Shown piece after piece: positions 10,028-22,310 of a stretch of DNA of 64,000 nucleotides. The stretch covers positions 96,423,340 to 96,487,339 of the forward strand of contig JAVMKO010000002.1 of assembly GCA_032164245.1 (NCBI GenBank), read 5' to 3'. A program made the translations under genes and the position numbers. Origin of the DNA: Sternotherus odoratus (Eukaryota > Chordata > Testudines > Kinosternidae). Positions within the stretch are counted from its first letter, which is position 1. The number at the start of each line of letters is the position of its first letter. Below the pieces are notes generated by a model. That model worked only from the letters and a program-made list of their open reading frames with translations. It did no database searches and was not told the DNA's origin.

Positions 10028-10841
10028 TAAATGCCCAGAAAGAGGAAGCAATCCCCTGAAGGTAAGATTATTATATGATGCTTCTGAGTGTTTTATCTAG
10101 TAAAGAAAAATAATTTTGGAGTACAAGGAAAAGACTAATGAGGATGCAACTAAGAATTTGCAAATGAGGTTGACCTAATGGAAGATAGTATTATAATGGG
10201 ACTAGACTGTGACCTAATGACACACATAACTCATACAGTGAATGCTGAAATAGGTGGCAACAAGCAAGAATGATTTGTGTTTTACATAAATGAAGAAAAA
10301 TGAACATTTACTTGCTTTCCATCATTTGTTTGGTTTAGTAACAAATGCAAACAAGAAGTTATGAAGTTCCCATTCTGACGGTGTAAGAAGAAATGCAGTT
10401 TCAGTTCTGCCCCCACCCAATCCATGATTTAGTTACTAACATTTTTTATTAAAGATAAATAGAAGTGTTGACTGGTAGATCCCCAAAAGTCCCTGTTGGC
10501 AAGAACACGTAATCAGTTGTGGGATCAGGGCCATGAAGGTTGTAGGCAAGAACCCCTGTGACTCCAAAGACTCCTAATGAAGACAATGGGGATCTGCATG
10601 GACCTGCCAATATGGGCCCAGCATGAGGCTCATCCCACTAACATTCTCCACCTGTCACAGTTTTGGGGGTTTAAGTATCTTGGTTCTCTTTAGGATCCAA
10701 ATGAGAGGAAAAAAAGCCACATGTACAGCTGGCACCCCTCCCTTCTCATTAACTCCTTACGTTTCCTTAAGTACAGGGCACAGTTTGGTCCTGTAGTAAA
10801 GGAAGAGCCCTATCTCCAAGTTGGCTCTGAGTCACTATTAT
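10028..10841. other. Gap: no feature recognised
   Basis: AT-rich sequence with no convincing frame or repeat landmark. Confidence 0.5.
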
Positions 10842-10976
10842 TACTGCATGCATCCGACGAAGTGGGTATTAGCCCACGAAAGCTTATGCTTCAATACTTT
10901 AGTTAGTCTTTAAGGTGCCACAGGACTCTTTGTCACTTCTGCTATTCCAGACTAACACGGCTACCTCTCTGATTCT
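10842..10976 (+). mobile_element. Penelope-like element terminal segment, family A (copy A1)
   Basis: A 135-bp insertion between exact 12-bp repeats AGTCACTATTAT at 10830-10841 and 10977-10988. It carries the family A blocks GCATGCATCCGA, CACGAAAGCTTATGCT, TTAGTCTTTAAGGTGCCAC and AGACTAACACGGCTAC. Only the terminal region (pLTR) is present, with no coding part. Confidence 0.85.
10854..10892 (+). ncRNA. Hammerhead-ribozyme-like core (PLE A1), decayed
   Basis: CCGACGA stands where CTGANGA is expected (U4 changed to C). A perfect 5-bp stem II follows (GTGGG/CCCAC), then GAAA at 10878-10881, a tiny stem III GC-TTAT-GC and a permitted TT cleavage dinucleotide. The fold is intact but the U4 change predicts weak or no cleavage. 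Confidence 0.6.
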
Positions 10977-11218
10977 AGTCACTATTATGACAATCCTGCT
11001 TTTGTAGCTTTAGGATCTACAAAATACTGTACATGGGTTAGGTGTTTTAAAGCCCTGTTGTGAAATTCGTACATTATTTTTTTTAAATACACATACCAGT
11101 TTAGAAGTGAGGATTATTATTTGTTCAAGAAGCCATCACACCCAAGAGTCTACTGTGTATTAATGTAAAGTATTGTAATGAGTTATACACTCCTTTTTCC
11201 AGTGGATTTAAGCCATTA

Positions 11219-11846
11219 CAGTAAAACCTCCATTTAACGGACTAATTCGGGCGACGGGGTGTCCGTTAAATCAAAAAGTCCGTTATTTAATTAAAAAAAA
11301 AAAACGAGCTGTCGGAGCAGCAGCCTGCCTACCACAGGGTCGGGGCGGCAGCTCCACAGCCTGCCTGCTGCCTGGACCCGGGTGGTAGCCGGGAGCCAGC
11401 AGCCAGCTCGCCCGCTACTGGGACCCGGGCGGGAGCCTGCAGCCAGCCTGCCAGCGGATCGGGGCGGCAGCTGGGAGCCAGCAGCCAGACTGCCCGCTGA
11501 CGGGATCTGGGCGGCAGCCGGGAGCCGGCATCCACCTCGCCCAGCTGCCGGGACCCGGGCAGCAGCCAGGAGCTGGCAGCCAGCCCGCCCGCTGCTGGGA
11601 TCTGGGTGGCAGCTGGGAGCCGGCAGCCAGCTCGCCCGGCTGCTGGGACCCAGGCGGGAGCCGGGAGCCGGCAGCCAGCCCACCAGCGGCTGGGACCGGG
11701 GCAGCAGCTGGGAGCCAGCAGCCAGCCGCCTGCGAAGGGGACCGGGGCCGCAGCCGGGAGGGGTCGCGGTCTGATATGGATCAGAAATTTTGTCCGTTGC
11801 ATCCGAAGTCTGTTAAATCGAGGTCCGTTAAATCGAGGTTTTACTG
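11219..11846 (+). mobile_element. Tigger/pogo-like non-autonomous transposon, 628 bp
   Basis: Terminal inverted repeats of 23 bp, CAGTAAAACCTCC... at 11219-11241 and its complement ...CGAGGTTTTACTG at 11824-11846, differ at one base. TA dinucleotides at 11217-11218 and 11847-11848 are the target duplication expected of Tc1/mariner-type insertion. The terminus CAGTAAAACCTCGATTTAA resembles Tigger/pogo elements. A subterminal repeat of the TCCGTTAAATC type occurs at both ends. The interior is a GC-rich minisatellite with no transposase. Confidence 0.85.
11330..11770 (+). repeat. GC-rich minisatellite inside the Tigger-like element
   Basis: About eight imperfect tandem units near 50-55 bp, each containing GCAGCCGGGAGCCGGCAGCC-like, CTCGCCCGCTGCTGGG-like and ACCCGGGCGG-like blocks. 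The repeated Gly/Ala/Pro/Arg-rich ORFs in several frames on both strands simply translate this array and are not genes. Confidence 0.85.
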
Positions 11847-11848
11847 TA

Positions 11849-13114
11849 CAGGCTATCAAGTAAATGCTTCACAGTTTGTGAATTATTGACTTGATAGGCC
11901 AAAACAGCTCCATCTGTCCATTTAAAACCAAGCACTATAAAAACAATAGGAATTAGTGTACTGAACATGCATAGTGCTTGCTTTCTTTGTATACTAGATT
12001 TCAGTATGGAGTGACATTTTATGGTTCTGGTTATCATCTAAACCCTTTTAATTAGGGCTTTACATAGCATACTGCCCCTATAGTGGCACACTATATTACT
12101 TTGGAAATGAGGCCATAGCTTCACATCCAACATTTAAGAGTGATATAAAAGTTGATAGATGGGTGAAACATTTAAAAGTGAAGAGAGACTCCCTCATGAA
12201 ATGGTGATAACAATAAGGTCTTAGTTAATGGAGCTTTTATAGCTACGGAGAAAATTACTTTCAGACATCCTACTTGAAGTTGTAGTAATGAAACAGAGAA
12301 ACAGACTCTCGGGGACTTTTGATGAAAAGGAAACAAAATTAATTACAAGTTGATGTATGTCAATACAAGTCAGGGCCAAAGTGGACAGAGAAAAGATATC
12401 TAGGTCTCTTTAGTAAGCATTTGTTGATAGCAATTTACCAAGGCCAACATGTTGAAGTGCTGAGTCTAAATATTTCTCATGAGGGATGCGAGTTAGCTGT
12501 CTAAAAAACTAGATTGTCTCTTGTAAATTTGTCCTTCTTCCAGTACAGCAGACATTTATGCATTATGCATTAGAATATGATTTTATTTTTTAGGTACCGA
12601 CAATGTGCTTAGTGTTATGTTAGAAAAATGCAAATGACAAAAAAGACTGCACAACTGTGCCCTTATTACACCATGGATATGGTGGATTTAATCTCGGATA
12701 CTCTGTTCCCTCCCGACATGCATGCCCCAACCATTGACATCAAAGGAGAGACATCACTGCATGGGCCTAGTCACATGCTTAAAATTAAGTACATGCTTAA
12801 GTGCTTTTTAGATTAGAACCAGAGTGCTAAGCATCTTGTAGGACGGAGTTCTATAGGACAATTGTGTAGGGTTCAGTGGGAGAGAAAAATGTGAACAAGT
12901 CAATTCTAAAATTAAAAACCAGAACCACCTCAGAAATGACCAAATACAGCTTTCACATACAAAAAAATGTAATGATTTAAAACCTGATATCTTAGGCCTT
13001 TCCAAGATTAGAAGAAAGTGGTGCATGTCCCATTCAGAAGATGACAATCTCCCTTTTCCAGTTGGTAACTTGTGAAATATTGGACCTTAAATCTGTTACT
13101 GGAGCAGGACTAAA
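11849..13114. other. Gap: no feature recognised
   Basis: AT-rich sequence. No coding frame or known repeat was identified. Confidence 0.5.
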
Positions 13115-13590
13115 TATATATTGCCTGGTCTGCACCTCAGACGGAGATAATTTTTGGTGGCAGGGGGCGGGGGAAGTGAAAGGGAGGGAGTGGAGTGGTG
13201 GGTAGTTCCATATTTGGGGTGGGGTGAAGGGAGAGTCTTTTTGGCAGGTTGATTTTTAAAAAAGAAGTGGCAAATGGTGAAATTTCTCAAAAAATACTTC
13301 TACATGGGAACATTCAGAAAAATTAATCTGAATTAAATGAAGGTGTGATGGGAAGGGAATTAATTAAACCGCATTAAACATATGTGATATCCCTCATTCA
13401 GAATTAAAGTGGCTTGAATTTGGTTTAACTTAATTCACAGAGAGAATTAAACAAAAACCAAATTAAGGCCAAATTCTGAACAGTGCCCTCACAGGGGATT
13501 TAATGCCATTTAACTAATCCACTTAAAAATCACATCTTTAGTTAATTTGTATTAACTTTCCTGGCTGTCCCCATGTAGACAAGCCTATAG
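13115..13590. mobile_element. Probable MITE, eroded
   Basis: The left edge TTGCCTGGTCTGCACC and right edge CATGTAGACAAGCC form an imperfect inverted pair of the GGCTTGTCTACA type seen at turtle MITE ends. The interior is built of AATTAAAC/TTAATTC palindromic pieces. Boundaries are approximate and the superfamily is not settled. Confidence 0.45.
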
Positions 13591-16286
13591 TCTCAAGGAA
13601 GATAGATTAGTGGTCAGAGTGCAGGCTAGTCTGTTAAAAGTGCAGCATAAAAACAAACGAGTACACTGATATAACTTAATATATGATTAATGTAATATGA
13701 GTGAAGAGAAGTGGGGAGGGAGAGGGAGAGAACGAACATCCCCCCGCCGCAGCCAAACCCAAATCCTATCCACTTTGCTCACCCAAGTATTTTCAGGACT
13801 ATCTATTCAGGACTCCTTGCATAAGTTAAATGAGCAGGACTTGACACATTGACTGTAGTAGGATTTACACAGTATGACAGGCAAAAGTTGGACCTAAACT
13901 TTAAAGTTTTTGCAAAAGCTTTCCCCCTTAACTGAAAGTAATTAACTTATCTCTCAAAAGCATCAATCAAAAATGAAGGCAGCTTACAGAAATACATATT
14001 CCATGCCTGTCATTCTTACAATTCTTGCAAGATTGAAAAGTAATGGCTGTATTTGTGGGACCTGGCAGAAGGTGGCCTCCATAGCTGGAGCTATTTGTAT
14101 GACATGACAACATTTCAACGCAGGGCAAAAGAGTTTGAAATGTTTATGAAACTTTCATTCAGCCTTAAGCACTGAAGTGAGAAGCTAGATCCTAAGATAA
14201 AACCATCTTTTCTTGCTGTGCTCTAATATTCAGTTTAATTGAGTGAGTGAAAGAGATTGATTCATTTGGACGTTAGTGTAGGCAGTTATTTTAACAATAT
14301 TTGTGCAGTGCGGATATGCTTCAATAGCTGAAGGACAAAGAAAAAGAGCATTAGTGGAATACTAAAATGAAACATTTACATTCAGCTCTGAAACACTGCT
14401 GTCTCTTTGGGATCTGAGTAGAGTACTGTCAGGCATACTATACACATCTGCTGGGATTGGGATAAGCAGTTCCAAATTTTAAATTAATATTTCTTTAGCT
14501 ACTGTAGAGAATTAAATAGCATTTGTCTCCTAGAGCTATGGCTGGAAATCTTTAGGACAGTTGATAAAAGATCACCCAAGAAAAATCTAAAATTATACAC
14601 AGTGGAGATAGCCATTTTCAGCAGTCAGTTGTACCGCATCCACTGGGTCACATTTAGCCCTAAAGTAATTCCATGGAAATCAAGAGAGTTATGCCAGTGA
14701 ATAACTTGGTCCAGAACAGCTTCAAGTGCTGGGACAAAGACACCCAAATATTTTAAATGGATTGAAACAGAATGCATGTTGCAAGTGAATTTGACTAAGA
14801 AAGTTGCCTGCTCTGTGCATGAGCACCGCCCGCTGGCGCTCTGAAGGAAATCAGATATTTTAAGGAAAGTTCAGTTCCATAACATTACATGGGCATGGAA
14901 TTACTATACAACCTCTTAAACATCCACAGAACTGGATTCAAGTTCTAGTAGCCAATATGAAAGCAGAACTTTTGGTGCACCAGAAAAGATGGTTCTAATA
15001 GTGTAACTGATTTTCTGCATAGCAGCAGAAAAATATCTATTACTCTCCTGTAGCATCTCAAATGACTCATCGTTCATATTCCAGCAATGCATTCCTGATA
15101 AACACTATCAGGCCCCACTGAAGCCATATTATGAGCAAATAGGATTTCACACTTCAATATCAATGACCTTATTTTAACTATTGCTACAATGTTGCCTTAA
15201 AAAAAAATCTAGGTCACTGAACCTCATAGCCTGAAGGGCTCTATCACTGTTGCACTGTTTTGATCAAGCATTTGGCATTTTCTCACAGACATGTATACTT
15301 ATTTTACACAGTAGAAAGCTACCCTTCTGCCAACCAGGCTAGTAAGAACAGACTCCACATCTGAGAATTCAGATAGGAGACATAAACTGTTTGCATGCCT
15401 TCAGATTTTATATTTCATGTTGCTAAGAGGTTAGGAATCCCATAAATTATTTTATAGAAAGCCTTAGTCCATGCAAAGACCTGTGTACTATAAGTTTTTA
15501 TTTCCTTTTAGAAAAAGTTTTTCTAAAGCAGGATAAAAAGAATTGATATCTTGACTACTAAATCCAGAATTACAGCCCCGTAACACATCATGCATAGGAA
15601 CATTACACATCTCCCCAAATTCTAGTTACCTATATTTCAATGACTGTTAAATTTAAGGGGAAAGAAAGATGATTAATTAATTGTAAAACCGAGAAGAATT
15701 TGTCTACTCGATTTTCATCCAAATGATCAGCTTGTCTGAAAAGGGTTGACAGTTCCTTTAAACATTTGCAAAACTACCTATTGTCTAATAACTTTGCACT
15801 GAAAGTTCTGCTCAAAATTTGCAAAAAGAAGTTCTGCCTGAGGCTGAGAGCAGGCATGGAAAATTTCAGCCAGAATGGTTAGTTTGTCAAAATTATAAAC
15901 CATTGAAAATAGATAGTGAGCATAGTTCCTGTACCTCAAGGCTTCAAGGGTGATTGTGTTAAAGAATGAGAGGGCCTTATGACTCTAGGAGGAGGCATGG
16001 AAGGATAATGGGAAGGCAGGTTACTCCTTATCTATTCAGGGAAAAGCTAATTTGGCCCTCAGCACAGACTAGAGCAGCTGTCTGGGCTGTCTAAATTGCA
16101 ACCTGCTTCATTGTCCCTTATTGATTATTTCAGGAGTACAGAACCACTGGAGGTAAAGCTGTGCCCAACTGCACCCAACATGCCACTTCTAACCTACCCT
16201 TGCTCCAGCCTAATCTGTGCCTAGGGATGCTGTGCATACATGGTGCAGAAGAGCCATGTGCTTGGGATTTTTGTTGTAAGGTCTGG
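13591..16286. other. Gap: quiet AT-rich sequence
   Basis: The start of the longest stretch (to 19.7 kb) with almost no recognisable repeat. No exon-like frame was recognised. Ancient conserved non-coding elements could be present but cannot be judged from one sequence. Confidence 0.45.
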
Positions 16287-16312
16287 CAGACAGACAGACA
16301 CACACACACACC
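16287..16312. repeat. (GACA)n/(CA)n microsatellite
   Basis: Short CAGA units run into a CA dinucleotide run. Confidence 0.9.
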
Positions 16313-19300
16313 AGTTCCTTTGTGCCAGCCTCATTGGTGCAAAGGCCCTAGGGCATGGATGAATCTATGGGAGCAGATTCAGGCCTTTTATCTCCGCTCA
16401 AACATTTCAACTCCATGTGTGAAAAATCAAGAGGGAACAGGAAAAAAAGTATTACTGAAGTGCCCACTAGGTGGCTGAAGTGAAGCTCACTTTTTTCAAT
16501 CATGAAGGTGGTGAATTGGTACACAGTTCTGGAGCCTTGGATCCTGCAATGATCCAATCAGGGATTAGAATAGCCTGCATAAAACACATCTGCACTGCTC
16601 CCAGTGGATCCCAAAGGAGGGGCACATTCTGATTTGCAAGGAGTGTTTTTAATTCACTGCTCCATCAAGTGATTTTATTCTCTCTTGATTTCTGCAAAGG
16701 AAGGCCATACCTTATAGAAAGATTTTCACCCTTTAGCTGCTGTAATAGACGTTATAAATGTGGAGAGTTATTTAGCTCTTCTAGGAATGAGCGGTCTCAT
16801 GCCATGTGTTTATATAGTACAATGGGACCCCATGCGGGGAAAAACAGTGAATAATCATAAACAATGTACAGTGCAAATAGATATGCCAATGCAGAGGTCA
16901 TAAAACAAACATCAAGAGCAGCAAGAAGGTTGTGAAAAGTCTCTAACAGACTAAGCCCTCCAAGACTGCATGAAATCAAGTTGGCAGCCTGTGAAATATA
17001 TAATCCGATTGCATACGTCTTATTGTAAATGGTACAAAATACTCTCTCACCATGAAGACACCAAGAAAAACTGATTAGAATGATACATATGAAACAGATT
17101 AGAATCACCACTGAAATATTCACACCTCAATGAGGAGCCAAATGAAAACCGTAATCTGATAAATTTATCACAGCTGAACAACATGTGTAAGTAAATCACA
17201 CATAATTATGTCAACAATTGCAGCTTCCCCATGAGCCATTTGTGGCTACTTCATGGAACCATGGCACACTGTTTAGGAAGCACTGGTTTATAGTGTTTTT
17301 CCATTATTATGCACTACTGTGCTAGAGTGCTGACTGCCAGTGACTGGGCAGTCTCTAATTTTTACCCTTTACTGTTCTTTACAAAACAGAGCTCTTAGGA
17401 TCAGGCTCATACTCTAACCCAACTTCAGCCCAGAGCAGTGAAACTTCCGGAGGCTACACTGATAGTTCTATTTCTCATAGTCTAGGTAACTCAGAATACT
17501 TGGCAGCAATCTCAGTACATCTGGACTTCAACTGTTGGCACTATTGATCTGGAATTACTGGAAAATCCTGTACTGTGGCTGAATAATATCTGCCTCTTCT
17601 GGGATTTAGGTCCTGACCCAATTCCAGTAATGTCTACAGGAGTCTTTCCATTTATGTTAATGGGAGTTGCATTATTCCTATAGTTGAGGCCATGTCTTCC
17701 ATTTAATGAGGCATTTAATCATTAACCATTTAATCTTTGGCTAAGATCAAGTGTTGTATCTCTTTTGAGCCTATATTTTTAACCACACATGGAAATGTGT
17801 CACAGAGTCTTTGTTTCAGATAGGATGACAATCTCTACACACTTGATGATGAAGGAATGGGGTCAGTGTTCACATGTACATACAGGGCTAACTGTTGGGT
17901 TAACACTAATCCTTCCCGCAGCACATTTGCAATGTTGTAGCCATAGGAAGATGGTAATAATGAGGATAACAATAACTTCATAGATTTCTAAAGTGCCCAT
18001 TGGCACTGGGCATTCACAATCATATCTATAGTCTTCTCTGAAATGCAGGAATGTTATGCCAGTCTCTTAAAACCAGATCCATAAAGCAGACTGCTGGAAA
18101 AGTAAGTTGCATCTCCCATTTATTGCCAGAACACTTTCAGTGTAGCATTATCTTCTATTTACAGCTTAGCAGCTTTGTCTGTTTCAATGATTGGGTGACT
18201 AGGAAACTAGGAAATCAGCCACACTTATGTCTTAACCTCAGACTTTCATTAGTTTCCTTTTTTCATCTTAAACTGAATCATCTCACCCCGCCTTCTACAT
18301 TTGAGGAAACATGATTATTTCTTATCTTCATTGGCCTGGTTATTCTTAATATTTATGAACAAAAAAGTTTGTGCTTTAGAGAAGTCTAAGTTCCAAAACT
18401 CCACTTTTGTACACTGAACATTATCTCCTGTAGGTACAGTAGGAAATATGCAAATATTAATGATCTAGAAAAACGGATGAACAGTGAAATGGTAAAATTT
18501 GCAGAAGTCACACCGTTATTTAGAGTAAGATTAGTGGTATCTTGCCATACATTCCACTAGGCCCATATACAGTTACCTCTTTCCATTAAGCTGCCAATAC
18601 AAGTTCTACCTGAATTGCCTTCCATGATTATCTCTCTTGACATAGTTACTGGGCAATGCATTTGGACGACGTTATTGAAACAGAGTCCCGAACATCCATA
18701 TGGAGAGGGCTGCTGACTTCCTCTGGAGCAGTGTTACAGAATGGCAGGGGAAGCATCGAGTGGGCTAAACAATCTAAATGGAACGAAGTTACATGGAAAA
18801 ATTCACAGCAAACCCATTAATAGTAGGGAATAGTGCATCATAAAAAAACCCAACCCCAAAACCCATTAATCATAATCCTATTTTCTCCTTCAGCCTTTTG
18901 TTGGGTTTGCATGTTCTAGTTTACGTCCCACGCCCACTCAGTTTGATCTTCTTTTCTGTGGGTTTGCATTGCTACGCAACAAGTACCACCAGCAACTATG
19001 GCAACCTTTGAGTTGCCTCCTATTCTATAGGAAACAGCATGCAAGGAGGTCATAAGTGGAGCCTCTCAGATGCTCATGGCATCACTACATGTTGAAGCAA
19101 GAATGATAAAACAAATTCATTTTCAAGGACTTGGAACTTATTGAAGAAAAGCAGTTCATTGTAGATTAGATGTTAGCCAAGATTGTAAAAATGCTTCAGG
19201 CACTTTTTATGATATTTAATTACCTGCATACAATCAATCAGAAATACTGTTCTAGTACATACTGTAAATGTTGTGTTTCAGTGCAATCTTCTCTATTAGC

Positions 19301-19731
19301 TGGTACAGCAGCAGAGCCTTGTACCCTTTCTGCCTTTTTTAAAAAACTCTGCTCAACTCCAATGTAATTTGTGATCACAGTTTTGCCACATCATTTTCCT
19401 TTCTCCCTTAAAGAATCCATTTTGTATCCTTGATGTCAGAAAATTTGGCTGTTAAGGCCTTTCATGGTAGAATTTTGTAATATTAGGTCCTGAATTAACT
19501 GAATAGCAGCTCGATACACAAATCAAACCATCTTTAAGGTTCAATTGCAAAATGCATCCAGTTAATTTCTCTACCAAAGTGACTGGGTCTGGTAACTCTA
19601 CACTAGCACGCATTTCCAGTATCCTTCCCTTCCCTCCCTGGATTTGAATTTTAATCTGCTTCATCATTTGATCAAGGGACAATGAATCTTCCAGACATCT
19701 GCTTCACCTTTCTTCCCTCCAACTCTCAATT
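16313..19731. other. Gap: quiet AT-rich sequence
   Basis: No supported gene. A possible hAT right-end remnant near 17252-17285 (CTGTTTAGGAAGCACTGG) is too eroded to call. Confidence 0.45.
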
Positions 19732-19832
19732 CACACACACACACACACACCTCCAAGGATGACAGACAAAAAAGGAAAGGAAGATGAGGTAATGGGCTAT
19801 AACTTAAAAAAAAAAAGAAGAAGAAGAAGAAA
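19732..19832. repeat. Microsatellites: (CA)n, then A-run and (AAG)n
   Basis: A CA run at 19732-19751 is followed 55 bases later by an A run merging into AAG triplets at 19806-19832. Confidence 0.9.
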
Positions 19833-19879
19833 TCTCTCAAAGGAATAAATTCTGGTTTCCTTTTTGTGGCAGGATGGTA

Positions 19880-20110
19880 AGAAGTTATTCAGACCCAGAT
19901 TCACTAATGAATTTAGATGCCTCCCAGATTCACAATACTCCCCCTCAGCTGTCGCCTAACCCTATAGGTACCTACATTCACTTAGTGCCTCAATTTTTTG
20001 CAATATAATTTCTCAGGTGTCTTTCTGCCTCTGGGGGTGAACCCTCTAGGTATTTAGACACCTATGTCTAGCCTGAGCCCCAAAGCCATCCACAAAACAG
20101 GAAGATAGAG
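19880..20110. repeat. Diverged reptile interspersed repeat, class unknown
   Basis: Blocks such as GATTCACAATACTCC, GTCGCCTAACCCTATAGG and TATTTAGACACCTATGTCTAG match a repeat I recall from turtle sequence. It has no coding capacity, and no target duplication was seen. Confidence 0.4.
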
Positions 20111-20297
20111 CAGTGTGTATTGTGCCTGCATGGTCTGCTCTGATAGTTGGCCTTTGACCATGCCTAACTACACAAAATAGCTGCAGGAGCAGAGGGGAGC
20201 ACAGTGTTTAGGGCACTCACCCAAGATGTGGGAGGATGCACCTGATAAAGGGAAGGGTTTCAAAATGAGGCTCCCTACCTCTTAGGTCAAATGCCCT

Positions 20298-21307
20298 TAG
20301 GGTGACCAGATTGCAAGAGCGAAATATCAGGACACCTTGGGCAAGTGGGGGGGCGGAGGAAGGGGTGGGGGCAAGCGGGGGGGGGGGAAAGGAAAAGGTG
20401 GGGGCAATTGGGGGGGAGGAAGGGGCGGAGCAACAGGGGGTGGCGGTGCAAGGATATTTTGTGCCCTAGGCAAAATGTTTCCCTTGTACTCCCCTCCCCT
20501 GTTCCCGGACCATTGCTTATTATACATTTTTAAAATGAATATTGCATGTAATGTAGCATGGGGCAGAGGGTTGGGGTGTGGTGGGGCTCTGTCTGGGGCT
20601 GGAGATGAGGGGTTTGGGGTGCTGGAGGGACTATGGGCTTGGGTAGAGGGTTGGGGTGCAGTGGGGGGACATGCTCTGGCTGGGGCTGTGGGCTCTGGGG
20701 TAGGGCTGGGGATGAGTTTGGGACGGGTGCAGGCAGGCTGCTCTGGGACTGGGGCCAGAGAGGAGGACTCCCCCCAGCCCTTTCCCTGCCAACAGCAGCA
20801 AGCTCTGGGGCAGGGCCCCTCCTTTCCTGCCCCCCCAACAGCAAACTTGCTCACCCTCGTCATTGGCAGCAGAAAATGGCGGGCACTAGGACCCTGCGGT
20901 GGCAGTTGCTGAAGGGAGGAGAAGGGCGCAGCGGCTCCTGGCTGCCCTGCTGTACTCCGGGGCCATGGAAAGTGTAAGGGGAGGCTGGGGGACCGTTGGG
21001 GGAGGTGGGGGGAGGGGGGTGGCCAGAGCCAGGTTGCGAGGGGGGGCTCTTTGTATCCCCCCCCCTTCTCTCTGCCGGCCGGCACTGGCTGCAACCCTGC
21101 TGCAGCAGCAACTCTCCTCCCTGCCCCTACAGCGAGTGCTGCTCTCGGCCTGGCCCTGGGGCGGTGGGGCCGAGCCGTGTGCTCCTGCCGGCGCCGGGCT
21201 CTTCTGAAGGTCCCAAAATCGGGACAATAGAGGCGTCGGTCGGGACGCGGGACAACTGCCTAAAAATCGGGACTGTCCCGATAAAATCGGGACATCTGGT
21301 CACCCTA
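20298..21307. mobile_element. Transposon with TAGGGTGACCAGAT termini, 1010 bp, G-rich core
   Basis: Perfect 14-bp terminal inverted repeats (TAGGGTGACCAGAT and ATCTGGTCACCCTA) lie between exact 8-bp repeats AATGCCCT at 20290-20297 and 21308-21315. Near the right end are AATCGGGACA blocks typical of this turtle family. The interior from about 20345 to 21190 is G-rich with GGGG runs and GGGGTGC/GGGCTGGGG repeats. It includes a TTTTGTGCCCTAGGCAAAAT stretch, suggesting a second element nested or captured inside. The 8-bp duplication suggests a hAT-like element. Long overlapping ORFs here are compositional artefacts. Confidence 0.85.
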
Positions 21308-21427
21308 AATGCCCTAGTAGTCACTGGACTATGAAATATTCTGTGGCTGTCCCTCAATCTCTCCTGTTGAAGACATTCCACTTTAATTAAATAAATATTA
21401 TCTGGGCCAGAGAGACTGAGAATCACT

Positions 21428-21475
21428 CTCTAGTCCAATGGTTAGAGCACCCACTTGATATGTGGGAATCCTTCT
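21428..21475 (+). mobile_element. tRNA-like SINE head fragment
   Basis: TCCAATGGTTAGAGCACCCAC resembles a pol III box A region (TGGTTAGAGCAC), followed by a weak box B-like stretch. A related GGGCACTCACCCAAGATGTG segment lies at about 20210-20235. Only a fragment is present. Confidence 0.4.
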
Positions 21476-21589
21476 CTTCAGGCGGAGGAGGGGGGGGGGA
21501 GTGGAATACACTGGGGGTATCTCGCATGCTAGGTGAGTGCTTCAACTGCTGGGCTAAAGGTTATAAAAGAAGCTGCCGCCTCCGCCTCC

Positions 21590-21905
21590 TCCCAGCCCCC
21601 CCTCCCCTTCTGCAATGCAGATGTTTATGGTCGCTCTGGTCTACTGACTACTGAGTCCATTGTCCACAGATGGCACCTTATGCTTTTTGGACATGTTGTG
21701 AGAATGCCACAGTGAAAACCATTCTCTGGGTGGCTTGTAATATCCAGGATAAAAAAGCAGACCTCCTATTACATGGGTTCATCAAGTCTCTTCCGATGTT
21801 GGATCTTCGGGCTGTCACGCCCTCACTGCCAAGCAGGAATGGACCCAATGGTGAATGATCGCTATAGTCAACTGTTCGGCTAAGCATTGAAGAAGAAGGG
21901 GGTTG
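21590..21905 (+). pseudogene. Non-LTR retrotransposon C-terminal fragment
   Basis: The plus-strand frame at 21533-21715 contains LFGHVVRMPQ, which matches the LGHV.RMP block that follows the reverse transcriptase in several LINE proteins with a ...RWLGHV(C/V)RM signature. A stop follows at once and the rest is unreadable. The clade is uncertain (RTE-like is one option). A related remnant lies at 51110-51840. Confidence 0.5.
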
Positions 21906-22147
21906 CAAATAAACAAAATCAAGACAATTCTAAATAAAAGGCTACATGTTTAACCTCTGTAGTCTTTGCTTTAGTAATGCAACAAGACTTTGGAAACAGT
22001 GTAGGTGAGAGAACACTACAATTGATTCCTTTGCTAATATAGAAGCAAAACAATGAAGGGATTATTTAATCTTTGAAGATCTAAAGCTTGAAACAGTATA
22101 TATTTTTTTATAAAAGATGTTAGCAGTATGCAAATAATCCTCTCACT

Positions 22148-22310
22148 TCACTGTATTTGCTGTATTGTTGCTGGTCTTCTGTGAGCTAAAAAAAGTCAGT
22201 GCTCTAAAGCAGAAACAGCAGCAGCTCCAGGCCCACCAACGTCAAAGGCCTAAATACCAATATTCTATCCCAGTCCTAAATTGGAGAACATGGATGGAAT
22301 TGGTTGATAT
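22148..22310 (+). repeat. Unassigned repeat, copy 1 of a direct pair
   Basis: It shares ATTTGCTGTATTGTTG, AAGTCAG, CTCCAGGCCC, CCTAAAT and GGAATTGG blocks, in the same order, with 24186-24345. No family name is known to me. Confidence 0.5.

Noticed and set aside
11291..11863. Overlapping repetitive ORFs of 85-176 codons
   Set aside because: They translate the 50-55 bp minisatellite of the Tigger-like element in several frames on both strands.
16797..17123. 108-codon hydrophobic minus-strand ORF resembling a membrane protein
   Set aside because: Hydrophobicity is expected from T-rich codons in AT-rich DNA. No family motif was seen.
17252..17285. Possible hAT right terminus
   Set aside because: The match to the CAGTG.TTCC.AAAC terminus is weak and no partner end or target duplication was found.
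19452..19682. 76-codon minus-strand ORF (segment EMRASVELPDPVTLVEKL looked protein-like)
   Set aside because: No family recognised, no flanking splice-site pattern that I trust, and no related frame nearby.
20327..21227. Several 80-255 codon Pro/Gly-rich ORFs on both strands
   Set aside because: They overlap each other in most frames inside the G-rich core of a transposon. This is what GC-rich DNA with few stops produces.
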